A DNA stretch of 64,000 bases, taken from positions 620,001 through 684,000 of the forward strand of contig NZ_PDJD01000001.1 in assembly GCF_002563925.1 (NCBI RefSeq), in the 5' to 3' direction. The notes under the pieces are model-generated. The model did no database searches. It had not been told where the DNA came from and saw nothing but the letters and a program-made list of their open reading frames with translations. The position numbers and the translations under genes are program-made. The first letter of the stretch is position 1, and every line of letters starts with the position of its first letter. Source of the DNA: Serinibacter salmoneus (GTDB lineage: Bacteria; Actinomycetota; Actinomycetes; Actinomycetales; Beutenbergiaceae). Positions 43,772-54,073 of the stretch are shown one piece after another.

Positions 43772-46501
43772 ATGACGACGCTCTTCGACGACCTCCCCCA
43801 GCCCGGGGGCGGCTCCGCGGTGACGGCCGCGGGCGCCACCCTCCCCGGGATCAGCCCGCTCGCCCGCAGCGAGGCCGGTATGGACGGCGGCGACGGCGCC
43901 GCGTCGCCGCGAGGTGGTGGACGTCGCCGCTCCGCACAGGACCTGCTCGAGGGGCTCAACCCGCAGCAGAAGGAGGCCGTCACCCACCGCGGTGACCCGC
44001 TGCTGATCATCGCCGGGGCGGGTTCCGGCAAGACCCGCGTGCTCACCCACCGCATCGCGCACCTGCTGGCCACCGGTGAGGCGCGACCGGGGGAGATCCT
44101 CGCGATCACCTTCACCAACAAGGCCGCGGCGGAGATGCGCGAGCGCGTCGAGGAACTCGTCGGCCCCGCCGCCCGGGTGATGTGGGTCTCCACGTTCCAC
44201 TCCGCGTGCGTGCGGATCCTTCGGCGCGAGCACAAGGCGCTCGGGCTGCGGTCCTCCTTCTCCATCTATGACGCGGCGGACTCCCAGCGGCTCATGCAGC
44301 TGGTGTGCAAGGAACTCAACCTCGACCCGAAGAAGGTGCCGCCGAAGGCGATCAGCAACAAGGTCTCCGACCTGAAGAACGAGCTGATAGACGCGGACGA
44401 CTTCGCCCGTACCGTCACGGAGTCCAACTCCTTCGATCAGGCGCTCGCCGCCGCCTACCGTGCCTACCAGGAGCGGCTGCGGCAGGCCCACGCGCTGGAC
44501 TTCGACGACCTCATCGCCACCACCGTGCACCTGCTGCGCGCCTTCCCCGCGATTGCGGAGAACTACCGGCGCCGATTCCGCCACGTGCTGGTGGATGAGT
44601 ACCAGGACACCAACCACGCCCAGTACGTGCTGGTGAAGGAACTCGCGGGGGTGGCGAACCCGGAGAGTGTGGAGGGTCGGCTGGCCACCTGGGACGAGGC
44701 GGTCGACGGCGCCGCCGGAGACGATCCTGCCGGCGCCCCGGGCGGGGCTGCTCAGGGCGCCGCCGGTTCCGCGGGCAGCGTCGGCCGGGTGCCGCCGGGG
44801 CAACTCACCGTGGTGGGCGACGCCGACCAGTCGATCTACGCCTTCCGAGGCGCCACGATCCGCAACATCCTGGAGTTCGAGGAGGACTACCCGCAGGCGC
44901 GCACCATCCTGCTGGAGCAGAACTACCGCTCCACCCAGAACATCCTTTCCGCCGCCAACGCGGTGATCGCGCGCAACCCCGACCGGCGCAAGAAGAACCT
45001 GTGGACCGCGCAGGGCGCGGGCGCGAAGGTGATCGGGTACGTGGCGGACTCCGACCACGACGAGGCCCGGTTCGTGGCCGAGGAGATCGACTCCCTCGGG
45101 GACAACGAGGGCGTCAAGCCCGGCGACGTCGCGATCTTCTATCGCACCAACGCCCAGTCCCGCGCGCTGGAGGAGGTGCTGATCCGCACTGGCATCCCCT
45201 ACAAGGTGGTCGGCGGCACGCGCTTCTACGAGCGCAAGGAGGTCAAGGACGCGATCGCCTACCTGCGGGCGATCGCGAACCCCGACGACGCGGTGAACCT
45301 GCGCCGCATCCTCAACGTGCCCAAGCGCGCCATCGGGGACCGCACCGAGGGCGCGATCGCGTGGTTCGCCGAACGGGAGCGGATCTCCTTCGGCGCCGCC
45401 CTGGAGCGCTACGAGGAGATCGGGATGCCCGCCCGCGCCTCGGGCGCCGTCGGCGGCTTCGCGGAACTGATGTTCGGGCTGCGCGAGCTCGCCGCTTCGG
45501 GGGCCACCCCGGCGGAGATCCTCGATGCCGCGCTGGATCGTTCCGGGTACCTCGCCGAGCTGCGCGCCTCCGACGACCCGCAGGACGCCTCCCGGGTGGA
45601 GAACCTCGCGGAACTGCACGCGGTGGCGGCGGAGTTCAGCGAGGGTGAACCCGAGGGCGACCTCGCGGACTTCCTCGAGCGGGTTGCGCTGGTGGCGGAC
45701 GCCGACCAGATCCCCGAGCACGATGGTGGTGGGGTCGTGACGATGATGACGGTCCACACGGCTAAGGGACTGGAGTTCCCGGTCGTGTTCGTCACCGGCC
45801 TGGAGGACGGCACCTTCCCGCACCAGCGCTCGCTGGCCGACACCAGCGAGCTCAGCGAGGAGCGGCGCCTGGCCTACGTGGCGCTGACCCGCGCGCGGGA
45901 GCGGCTCTACCTCACCCGTGCGGCGCTGCGCACTTCCTACGGCATGCCGAACCAGATGCCGGCCTCCCGATTCCTGGACGACATCCCGGCCGACGTCATG
46001 GACTGGCGGCGGGAGGAGTCCGCGACCGAGGCGATGCGCGGCGGCTGGGGCGGCGGGTACGGCTCCGGGTACGGACGTGGCGGCGGCTACCGGTCCGGCG
46101 GTGGGTACGGCGGCTACGAGACCGACGACACCGACGGCGGGTACGTCTACGGGTCCGGGTCCGGCGGGCGCGGCAGTAGTGGACGTGGCACCGGCGCAGG
46201 TGGCTACGGGTCAGGTGGCTACGGGTCTGGTGGTTACGGCTCCGGTCGGCGGGGCTCCACCGGTCCTCGCACGGGGGTCGGCAGCGGTGGCGGCACCGGC
46301 GGCGGGGGAGCGCGCGGCAAGAGCGGCGCGGCCGACGTCCCCTCCCTCGCGATCGGCGACCGGGTCAACCACGACTCCTACGGCATGGGCACCGTGGTGG
46401 CCGTGGAGGGCGCGGGATCCTCCAGCGTCGCGAAGATCGACTTCGGCAGCGCCGGCACCAAGCGCCTGCTGCTGCGCTACTCCCCGGTCTCCAAACTCTG
46501 A
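43772..46501 (+). CDS. pcrA: UvrD/PcrA-family DNA helicase with unusual insertions
   Basis: PcrA is an ATP-driven 3'-5' DNA helicase for repair and replication restart. Motifs are intact in the 909-residue protein: Q-motif LNPQQKEAV, Walker A IIAGAGSGKTR near 88, Walker B VLVDEYQDTN near 273, GDADQSIYAFRGA, QNYRST, and motif VI VALTRARERLYLT. Two features are unusual. About 50 extra Ala/Gly/Asp-rich residues (around 293-345) separate the DEYQDTN helix from GDADQSIY. A Gly/Tyr/Ser-rich stretch (about 755-850, repeated GGYGSG units) precedes the conserved C-terminal Tudor-like domain (IGDRVNHDSYGMGTVVAVEG) that in PcrA contacts RNA polymerase. The ATG follows a -10 box closely. Confidence 0.95.
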   Translation: MTTLFDDLPQPGGGSAVTAAGATLPGISPLARSEAGMDGGDGAASPRGGGRRRSAQDLLEGLNPQQKEAVTHRGDPLLIIAGAGSGKTRVLTHRIAHLLATGEARPGEILAITFTNKAAAEMRERVEELVGPAARVMWVSTFHSACVRILRREHKALGLRSSFSIYDAADSQRLMQLVCKELNLDPKKVPPKAISNKVSDLKNELIDADDFARTVTESNSFDQALAAAYRAYQERLRQAHALDFDDLIATTVHLLRAFPAIAENYRRRFRHVLVDEYQDTNHAQYVLVKELAGVANPESVEGRLATWDEAVDGAAGDDPAGAPGGAAQGAAGSAGSVGRVPPGQLTVVGDADQSIYAFRGATIRNILEFEEDYPQARTILLEQNYRSTQNILSAANAVIARNPDRRKKNLWTAQGAGAKVIGYVADSDHDEARFVAEEIDSLGDNEGVKPGDVAIFYRTNAQSRALEEVLIRTGIPYKVVGGTRFYERKEVKDAIAYLRAIANPDDAVNLRRILNVPKRAIGDRTEGAIAWFAERERISFGAALERYEEIGMPARASGAVGGFAELMFGLRELAASGATPAEILDAALDRSGYLAELRASDDPQDASRVENLAELHAVAAEFSEGEPEGDLADFLERVALVADADQIPEHDGGGVVTMMTVHTAKGLEFPVVFVTGLEDGTFPHQRSLADTSELSEERRLAYVALTRARERLYLTRAALRTSYGMPNQMPASRFLDDIPADVMDWRREESATEAMRGGWGGGYGSGYGRGGGYRSGGGYGGYETDDTDGGYVYGSGSGGRGSSGRGTGAGGYGSGGYGSGGYGSGRRGSTGPRTGVGSGGGTGGGGARGKSGAADVPSLAIGDRVNHDSYGMGTVVAVEGAGSSSVAKIDFGSAGTKRLLLRYSPVSKL

Positions 46502-46562
46502 CACGGAGCCTCCGCCAGGAATGCGGGGTTCACGAGATCGAGATCCGGACGTAGGCATTCAG

Positions 46563-46597
46563 GCATCACCGCATCAATGTGTGTGATGCTATGATGC
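46563..46597. promoter_or_regulatory. vapBC promoter with a fully symmetric double-arm operator
   Basis: The order is GCATCA-CC-GCATCA, 7 bases, TGATGC-TA-TGATGC: two direct repeats followed by their exact inverted copies. The -10 box TATGAT (46590-46595) is inside the right arm and lies 5 bases before the vapB ATG. The layout suits binding of two antitoxin dimers or a toxin-antitoxin complex for autorepression. Confidence 0.8.
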
Positions 46598-46600
46598 ACC

Positions 46601-46852
46601 ATGCGCACGACGGTGACCCTGGAGCCCGAGGCCGAGATCCTGATTCGTCAGGTGATGCGGGAACGCGGCCTGTCCTTCAAGGACGCCATCAACCAGGCCA
46701 TCCTCGATGGGCTCCGCCCGGCCAGGGCTGCCGGCCACGTCACGCCGACCCACGACCTCGGCGGCGCCCGGGTGCCGCTGGATCGCGCGCTGTCCGTGGC
46801 GGCGGATCTCGAGGACGATGAGCTCCTGAGGCGCCGTGAGGTCGGGAAGTGA
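46601..46852 (+). CDS. vapB: VapB-type antitoxin
   Basis: This 83-residue antitoxin has an N-terminal ribbon-helix-helix-like segment (MRTTVTLEPEAEILIRQVMRERGLSFKDAINQAILDGL, about 1-38, cited as a region), which binds DNA, and a C-terminal flexible part that would wrap the toxin. Its stop overlaps the toxin GTG by 4 bases. The ATG lies 5 bases after a -10 box inside a symmetric operator, so the transcript is probably leaderless and autorepressed. VapB families are diverse; assignment rests on the fold and the PIN toxin partner. Confidence 0.88.
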   Translation: MRTTVTLEPEAEILIRQVMRERGLSFKDAINQAILDGLRPARAAGHVTPTHDLGGARVPLDRALSVAADLEDDELLRRREVGK

Positions 46853-47304
46853 CTCAGCGCACCGCAGGCGGCGCCCCGAGCCTGGTCGATGCCAACGTCC
46901 TGATCTACGCCGTCGACACAGCCTCCACCCACCACTCCCGGGCGAAGTCGTGGATCGACGAGGCGCTCGCGGGCACCCAGACCGTGCTGATGCCGTGGGT
47001 CAGCCTCCTCGCTTTCGTGCGGCTCACGACCCATCCGCGGATCTTCGAGCGCCCACTCACGCCGGAGACGGCGCTCGGGATCGTCGAGGGGTGGCTGGGA
47101 TGCGACAACGTGGTCGCCCCTGAGCCCGACACTCGCCACGTGCGGCGGCTGACCGACCTTCTCGCGGCCACCGGTGGCAGGGGTGGCAACCTCGTCAACG
47201 ACGCACACCTCGCGGCGCTTGCCGTGCAGTGGGGGGCGCGCGTGGTCACCTTCGACTCCGACTTCGGTCGGTTCCCCGGCGTTCACTGGTTCTCGCCCGC
47301 GTAA
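46849..47304 (+). CDS. vapC: VapC-type PIN-domain ribonuclease toxin
   Basis: This 151-residue PIN-domain protein has the acidic metal-binding residues Asp14 (LVDANVLIYAVD), Asp in GGNLVNDAHLAALAVQ near 108 and Asp in VTFDSDFGRFPG near 129-132. It also has the PWVSLLAFVRLTTHPRIF stretch characteristic of the subgroup abundant in mycobacteria. VapC toxins cut specific tRNAs or rRNA; the target cannot be predicted. The GTG start is fixed by the overlap with vapB. The pair stands alone between pcrA and sucC and could have been acquired horizontally, although no flanking repeats were seen. Confidence 0.92.
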   Translation: MTQRTAGGAPSLVDANVLIYAVDTASTHHSRAKSWIDEALAGTQTVLMPWVSLLAFVRLTTHPRIFERPLTPETALGIVEGWLGCDNVVAPEPDTRHVRRLTDLLAATGGRGGNLVNDAHLAALAVQWGARVVTFDSDFGRFPGVHWFSPA

Positions 47305-47376
47305 GAGGCGAGGGCCGTGCGCTGCGCGCCGATGTGACATGCGCCGCGCGACTGCCCGGATTCCCGCCACATCCCC

Positions 47377-47409
47377 TAGGCTGGGTCACGATGTCTCTAC
47401 GTCGAGACA
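47377..47409 (+). promoter_or_regulatory. sucCD promoter with an 18-bp palindromic operator at the start site
   Basis: The -10 box TAGGCT (47377-47382) is followed by TGTCTC-TACGTC-GAGACA (47392-47409), a palindrome with one mismatched pair. It covers the expected transcription start, a classic repressor position. A near-identical palindrome occurs upstream of icd at 55869-55886. Confidence 0.7.
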
Positions 47410-47454
47410 ACTCGGCGCCGAGCGCCCCGGACGGGCGCGTACGAAAGGACCTCT

Positions 47455-48621
47455 GTGGACCTGTTCGAGTACCAGGCACGCGACGTCTTCGAGAAGCACG
47501 GTGTGCCCGTGCTGCGCGGGATCGTCGCCACCACCCCCGAGGAGGCCAAGGCGGCCGCCGAGGAGCTGGGCGGCGGCGTGGTCGTGGTGAAGGCTCAGGT
47601 GAAGACCGGCGGACGCGGGAAGGCCGGCGGCGTGAAGCTCGCCAAGAGCCCCCAGGAGGCGTTCGACCGTGCCAGTGAGATCCTCGGGATGGACATCAAG
47701 GGGCACACCGTGCACCGCGTGATGATCGCCGAGGGTGCCGACATCGCCGAGGAGTACTACTTCTCGGTGCTGCTGGACCGCGCGAACCGCTCCTACCTGG
47801 CGATGGCCTCGAAGGAGGGCGGCGTCGAGATCGAGCAGCTCGCCGTCGAGCGCCCGGAGGCGCTGGCGCGCATCGCTGTCGACCCGACCACCGGCATCGA
47901 CGCGGCCAAGGCCGCCGAGATCGCCGCCGCCGCGGGGTTCGAGGGTGACCTGGCCGAGAAGGTCGCGGACGTCATGGTGAAGCTGTACGGCGTGTACACC
48001 GGCGAGGACGCCACCCTGGTGGAGGTCAACCCGCTGGTGAAGACCGGCGACGGCCGCGTCATCGCCCTGGACGGCAAGGTCACGCTGGACGCCAACGCCG
48101 ACTTCCGCCACCCCGACCACGCCGACCTGGAGGACGCCGCCGCGGTGGACCCGCTGGAGGCGAAGGCCAAGGAGAACGACCTCAACTACGTCAAGCTCGA
48201 CGGCTCCGTGGGCATCATCGGCAACGGCGCGGGGCTGGTCATGTCCACGCTCGACGTCGTGGCCCTGGCCGGTGAGAAGCACGGCGGCGTGACCCCGGCG
48301 AACTTCCTCGACATCGGCGGCGGTGCGTCCGCCGAGGTGATGGCCGCCGGCCTGGACGTGATCCTCGGCGACGCCCAGGTCAAGAGCGTGTTCGTCAACG
48401 TGTTCGGCGGCATCACCGCGTGCGACGCCGTGGCCAACGGCATCGTGGCGGCCCTGGAGATCCTCGGTGACGAGGCCACCAAGCCGCTCGTGGTCCGCCT
48501 GGACGGCAACAACGTGGAGGAGGGCCGCCGCATCCTCGCCGAGGCCGCGCACCCCCTCGTCACCCTTGCCGACACCATGGACGGTGGGGCGGACAAGGCC
48601 GCCGAGCTGGCCAACGCCTGA
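47455..48621 (+). CDS. sucC: Succinate-CoA ligase beta subunit
   Basis: SucC is the nucleotide-binding subunit of succinyl-CoA synthetase (succinyl-CoA to succinate with ATP or GTP formation). The 388 residues start [19 protein letters not shown], include the ATP-grasp signature [18 protein letters not shown] (45-62), LVEVNPLV with metal-binding residues and the CoA-ligase segment [21 protein letters not shown] near 283. GAAAGGA lies a few bases before the GTG at 47455. sucD follows after 33 bases. Control through the upstream palindrome is predicted. Confidence 0.97.
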   Translation: MDLFEYQARDVFEKHGVPVLRGIVATTPEEAKAAAEELGGGVVVVKAQVKTGGRGKAGGVKLAKSPQEAFDRASEILGMDIKGHTVHRVMIAEGADIAEEYYFSVLLDRANRSYLAMASKEGGVEIEQLAVERPEALARIAVDPTTGIDAAKAAEIAAAAGFEGDLAEKVADVMVKLYGVYTGEDATLVEVNPLVKTGDGRVIALDGKVTLDANADFRHPDHADLEDAAAVDPLEAKAKENDLNYVKLDGSVGIIGNGAGLVMSTLDVVALAGEKHGGVTPANFLDIGGGASAEVMAAGLDVILGDAQVKSVFVNVFGGITACDAVANGIVAALEILGDEATKPLVVRLDGNNVEEGRRILAEAAHPLVTLADTMDGGADKAAELANA

Positions 48622-48654
48622 TCGCCCGAGACAGCCAGACAAGGAAGCAGATAC

Positions 48655-49530
48655 ATGTCGATCTTCATTGACGCCGACTCACGCGTCATCGTCCAGGGCA
48701 TGACCGGTTCGGAGGGCATGAAGCACACCACGCGCATGCTCGCCTCCGGCACCACGATCGTCGGCGGCGTGAACCCGCGCAAGGCCGGCACCTCCGTGGA
48801 CTTCGACGGCACCTCCGTGCCGGTGTTCGGCTCTGTCGCCGACGCCATGGCGGAGACCGGCGCCGACGTCTCGGTGATCTTCGTTCCCCCGGCGTACACG
48901 AAGTCCGCCGTGGTGGAGTCGATCGAGGCGGGCATGCCGCTCACGGTCATCATCACCGAGGGCATCCCGGTGGCCGACTCCGCGGAGTTCTACGCCCTCG
49001 CGGCCGCCAAGGGCGTGCGCCTCATCGGCCCGAACTGCCCCGGCATCATCAGCCCCGGCAAGGCCAACGTCGGCATCATCCCGGCGAACATCACCGGCCC
49101 GGGCAAGGTGGGGCTGGTCTCCAAGTCCGGCACGCTGACCTACCAGATGATGTACGAGCTGCGCGAGTACGGTTTCTCCACCGCCATCGGCATCGGCGGC
49201 GACCCGGTCATCGGCACCACCCACATCGACGCCCTCGAGGCCTTCGAGCAGGACCCGGAGACCGAGGTCATCGTGATGATCGGTGAGATCGGCGGCGACG
49301 CCGAGGAGCGCGCGGCGGACTACATCAAGGCGCACGTCACCAAGCCGGTCGTCGGCTACGTGGCGGGCTTCACCGCCCCGGAGGGCAAGACGATGGGCCA
49401 CGCCGGCGCGATCGTCTCAGGCTCCGCGGGCACCGCCGCCGCCAAGAAGGAGGCCCTCGAGGCCGCGGGCGTCAAGGTCGGCACCACGCCGAGCGAGACC
49501 GCCCAGCTCGCGCGCGACCTGCTCGGCTGA
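48655..49530 (+). CDS. sucD: Succinate-CoA ligase alpha subunit
   Basis: SucD binds CoA and carries the phosphorylated histidine. The 291-residue protein has the CoA-binding Rossmann start [39 protein letters not shown] near 121 and the active-site His249 in [22 protein letters not shown] precedes the ATG at 48655. It ends the sucCD operon, closed by a 17-bp perfect hairpin. Confidence 0.97.
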   Translation: MSIFIDADSRVIVQGMTGSEGMKHTTRMLASGTTIVGGVNPRKAGTSVDFDGTSVPVFGSVADAMAETGADVSVIFVPPAYTKSAVVESIEAGMPLTVIITEGIPVADSAEFYALAAAKGVRLIGPNCPGIISPGKANVGIIPANITGPGKVGLVSKSGTLTYQMMYELREYGFSTAIGIGGDPVIGTTHIDALEAFEQDPETEVIVMIGEIGGDAEERAADYIKAHVTKPVVGYVAGFTAPEGKTMGHAGAIVSGSAGTAAAKKEALEAAGVKVGTTPSETAQLARDLLG

Positions 49531-49566
49531 GGTCGCCCCGCAGCGCGGCCTGAACGGCAGTCCGAC

Positions 49567-49605
49567 CGACGGCGCCGCCTCCTGGAGTAGGAGGCGGCGC
49601 CGTCG
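49567..49605 (+). terminator. sucCD hairpin terminator
   Basis: A 17-bp perfect stem (49567-49583 with 49589-49605) has the loop GGAGT, 36 bases after the sucD stop. There is no T-tract. Confidence 0.75.
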
Positions 49606-49701
49606 CGCATCCAGGTGCGAGAGGCGTGTGCGACCGGCCGCCTCTGGCTGCCCCGGCGTGGCAGTCGTGGGTTGGCGTGCGCGGCGCGGCACCATGGAGC
49701 G

Positions 49702-51174
49702 GTGCCCAGACCACCCGCCCCACGCGCCGTGCAGCGCCCGAGCGCCCGGCCTTCGCCCGGCTCCGCGCAGGCGAGCGCGCCGGGGGCGCAAGCGCCCTCC
49801 GACTCCTCCCCGCGGGAGCGGGCCACGCCGCGGCGCCAGGTGAGCCGCGCCGTCGCGACCCTGGAGCGTGAGCCGCAACCGCTGGACCTTCCCGGAGGCT
49901 CGAGCGAGCACCGTGCCACCCGCCGGTTCGGGCTGATCGAGCCCGGGGCAGCGGAACCGAGTGGCACGCTGCGCGAGGTCTGGCGCGCGGTGCGCGCCGG
50001 GCTGGAGACGGTGCTGCTGTCCTGGTTGATCGCCGTCGTGCCCGTCGTGGCGACCTATGTCGCGACCGTTGCCTCCCCGGTGCTGGGGGAGTCCAGTTGG
50101 GCGGATGCGACGGCGCAGGGCACCCGGGCGTGGCTGCTCGGCTGGGGTGAACCCTTCCCCGTGTCCGACTCCGCCCCCGTGACCCTGGTCCCGCTGGTGC
50201 TGCCACTGATCGCCTTCGCGCTCATCGGCGGCGCCCTTCGGCGAGCTGAACTCCTCCACGCCTGGGCCGCGGCGATCACCGGGGGTGTGATGGCGCTCGG
50301 ACTCGTGGTGGGGTATCTCTCGGTCGGTGCCTCGCCCACGGTACGGGGCACGCTGATCGCACTCGCCCTGCTCGGTCTCGGCGTCGCGCGGGCATGGTTC
50401 GCGCTGCCGTGGGTGAGCATGCCTGGTCCGGTCACCGTGCACCGTGGCCTGCGCGCGGCCTCCCGCACGCTGATCGCCCTGGTGGCCCTGGGGGTGGCCG
50501 CCGTGCTGTACGCGATCCTGCGGGACCTCGCCGCCACGGTCGAGATCCACCAGGCGCTGCGAGCCGACGTCCTCTCGGGTTCCCTGCTCGTGCTGGCCGA
50601 ACTCGCGCTGCTGCCGACCTTCGGGGTCTGGGCAGCGGCCTTCTTCCTGACGCCCGGGTTCCACATCGGCCTCGCGCAGGCCTCGCCCCTGGAGGTGGTG
50701 GTCGGCCCGCTGCCCGTGCTGCCGATCTTCGCCGCCTTCCCGAACGAGCAGGACGCCCACGGCCTGATCGTCGCGGCGGTGCCGTTGCTGGTCGTGGCCG
50801 CACTCCTCGTCCCGGCGTTGTGCGCCGCGCACACCTGGCTCGACCGGGCGATCACCGGCGGCACGGCTCTGGCCGGATTCGTGCTCGGCATGACCGGACT
50901 GGCCTGGTTGAGCGGCGGGTGGAGCGAGGGGGCGAGCGTCGGACCGCTGAGCGATGTGGGTACGGCGGCCTCCGAGGTCGCCCTCGCCGCTCTGGTGGTG
51001 GGCGTGCTGGGTGCGGGTCTGGCGTTGGCGGTCTCCCTCGGCTTGCAGCGCTGGGGCGTGCCGGAGCGAGCGCGAGAGGTGCTCGATCGTCATCTCGGCG
51101 CCGACTCCGCCGCCCGCGGTGTGCTGCGCGCGGTCCGTCACCCACTGCGCAGCCTTCGCGACGCCCGCCGCTGA
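49702..51174 (+). CDS. DUF6350 family polytopic membrane protein
   Basis: This ~490-residue membrane protein has about nine to ten helices after a disordered, Pro/Ser/Arg-rich N-terminus of roughly 75 residues. The segments LETVLLSWLIAVVPVVATYVAT and FGVWAAAFFLTPGFHIGLAQASPLEVVVGPLPVLP, together with its place between sucCD and purN-purH, match the DUF6350 family found in this position in many actinobacteria. The function is unknown. The GTG at 49702 is the likely start (ATGGAGC upstream); an in-frame ATG at 49615 overlaps the region just after the sucD terminator and is less likely. Confidence 0.82.
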   Translation: MPRPPAPRAVQRPSARPSPGSAQASAPGAQAPSDSSPRERATPRRQVSRAVATLEREPQPLDLPGGSSEHRATRRFGLIEPGAAEPSGTLREVWRAVRAGLETVLLSWLIAVVPVVATYVATVASPVLGESSWADATAQGTRAWLLGWGEPFPVSDSAPVTLVPLVLPLIAFALIGGALRRAELLHAWAAAITGGVMALGLVVGYLSVGASPTVRGTLIALALLGLGVARAWFALPWVSMPGPVTVHRGLRAASRTLIALVALGVAAVLYAILRDLAATVEIHQALRADVLSGSLLVLAELALLPTFGVWAAAFFLTPGFHIGLAQASPLEVVVGPLPVLPIFAAFPNEQDAHGLIVAAVPLLVVAALLVPALCAAHTWLDRAITGGTALAGFVLGMTGLAWLSGGWSEGASVGPLSDVGTAASEVALAALVVGVLGAGLALAVSLGLQRWGVPERAREVLDRHLGADSAARGVLRAVRHPLRSLRDARR

Positions 51175-51187
51175 TCCGGCCGCGCGC

Positions 51188-51193
51188 TACGGT
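51188..51193 (+). promoter_or_regulatory. -10 box of purN, leaderless type
   Basis: TACGGT is followed after 6 bases by the GTG at 51200. Confidence 0.5.
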
Positions 51194-51199
51194 GGCCCC

Positions 51200-51889
51200 G
51201 TGACCCGCGACGACGCCCCCGCCCTCGTTCCCGACCCACAGCCGCACGACGCCGCGCACGGCGCTCGCCTGGTGGTGCTGATCTCCGGCGGCGGCTCCAA
51301 TCTGGCCGCGCTGCTCGCCGCGTGCGAGGAACCCGGCTACGGCGCCCAGGTGGTGGCCGTGGGCGCCGACCGCTTCACTGCCGGTGGCCTCGCCCTCGCG
51401 CAGGAGCGCGGCATCCCCACCTTCGTCACCAGGGTCGGGGACTTCGCGGAGCGCACCGAGTGGGACGAGGCGCTCACCGAGCAGGTCTCCGAGTACCGCC
51501 CGGACCTGGTCATCTCCGCCGGGTTCCTCAAACTCGTCGGCGCCGCGTTCCTGGCGCAGTTCGGCGGCCGCTACCTCAACACCCACAACTCCCTGCTGCC
51601 GGCCTTTCCCGGGATGCAGGCACCGGCGGATGCGCTGGCCCACGGGGTGAAGGTGGCTGGGGCGACCCTGTTCGTGGTGGACGCCGGTGTGGACGCCGGC
51701 CCGATCATCGCCCAGACGGCGGTGCCGGTGCTGGACGAGGACGATGTGGAGACCCTCACCGAGCGCATCAAGGTGGCCGAACGCGCCCAGCTCGTGGACG
51801 TGGTCGGGCGTATGGCGCGGCATGGCTGGGTGGTGCGCGATCGACGGGTGACCATCGGCGCTCCGCACCCCCACGGCGGCCTGGCCTGA
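51200..51889 (+). CDS. purN: Phosphoribosylglycinamide formyltransferase
   Basis: PurN transfers a formyl group from 10-formyl-tetrahydrofolate to GAR in purine synthesis. The 229-residue protein has an extra N-terminal tail of about 22 residues before VVLISGGGSNLAALLAA. The catalytic Asn and His are in LNTHNSLLPAFPG near 128, and the Asp region is VDAGVDAGPIIAQTAVPV near 158. It lacks a ribosome-binding site and has a leaderless-type promoter. purH follows with its own riboswitch-controlled promoter, so the two purine genes are adjacent but not simply cotranscribed. Confidence 0.95.
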   Translation: MTRDDAPALVPDPQPHDAAHGARLVVLISGGGSNLAALLAACEEPGYGAQVVAVGADRFTAGGLALAQERGIPTFVTRVGDFAERTEWDEALTEQVSEYRPDLVISAGFLKLVGAAFLAQFGGRYLNTHNSLLPAFPGMQAPADALAHGVKVAGATLFVVDAGVDAGPIIAQTAVPVLDEDDVETLTERIKVAERAQLVDVVGRMARHGWVVRDRRVTIGAPHPHGGLA

Positions 51890-51961
51890 CCGGGGGCCTC
51901 GCCTGACGCCGGCCTGGCCTGACGCCGGCCTGATCCTGGTGTGACCGGTCGGTCCGGCGAC

Positions 51962-52076
51962 TAGACTCGTCCCGGGCCGTGACTGGCGAGCCGTCACTGC
52001 GACAGGGTGGAGAACCACCGGGGAGCGGCCTGGTGCCTGACCGTCACCTCGTGCGCCGATCGCCTGGGCGCGTGGG
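51962..52076 (+). promoter_or_regulatory. purH promoter and ZTP (pfl) riboswitch
   Basis: The -10 box TAGACT (51962-51967) is followed by an RNA matching the ZTP/pfl riboswitch. The conserved 5' element GTGACTGGCG is at 51979-51988, its GTGAC pairing with GTCAC at 51993-51997. A hairpin GGTGG-agaa-CCACC is at 52006-52019, and the 3' subdomain GCGCC...CGCCTGGGCGC is at 52053-52071. In this family ZTP/ZMP accumulation (low 10-formyl-THF) turns on purine and folate genes, and location before purH is typical in actinobacteria. The purH ribosome-binding site AAGGAG (52088) follows 16 bases later, so control could act on translation or termination. Confidence 0.88.
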
Positions 52077-52097
52077 ATCCGATCACCAAGGAGCCCC

Positions 52098-53774
<1,677 letters not shown>

Positions 53775-53826
53775 GGGCTGGGGCTGGGGCTGGGCGCGCG
53801 GCACCCCGCCGCGCGCCCACCTCTGC

Positions 53827-53976
53827 ATCGAGCGTGGTGTTGCGCGGCCCCTTCCTCGCCGAGCGTGCTGTTGCGCAGCCCCTTCCTCGCCGAGCGTGCT
53901 GTTGCGCCGCCCCTTCCTCGCCGAGCGTGCTGTTGCGCAGCCCCTTCCTCGCCGAGCGTGCTGTTGCGCAGCCCCT
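53827..53976 (+). repeat. 31-bp tandem repeat array, five copies
   Basis: Units with core CGAGCGTGCTGTTGCGCA start at 53827, 53858, 53889, 53920 and 53951, exactly 31 bases apart; the first differs at several bases and the last is partial. They run in the purH sense direction in the 299-bp gap between purH and the next gene. There are no unique spacers, so it is not a CRISPR. The same core with the same 31-base spacing occurs at 14922-15012. Confidence 0.93.
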
Positions 53977-54060
53977 GCGCGTGCGCCCGCGGCCTAAGCA
54001 CCCGCTCGGCGAGCAGGTCAGGCAGCAGCAGCAGCGCAGGCGGCGTCCAGGACGGACGCG

Positions 54061-54066
54061 TAGGCT
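54061..54066 (+). promoter_or_regulatory. -10 box of a small membrane protein gene, leaderless type
   Basis: TAGGCT is followed after 7 bases by the GTG at 54074. Confidence 0.5.
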
Positions 54067-54073
54067 GCGGGGC

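Noticed and set aside
46601-47304. vapBC as part of a larger mobile island
   Set aside because: No integrase, transposase, tRNA or flanking direct repeat is visible, and neighbours are core genes.
53827-53976. CRISPR array
   Set aside because: Copies are contiguous with a 31-bp period and have no variable spacers; no cas genes are nearby.
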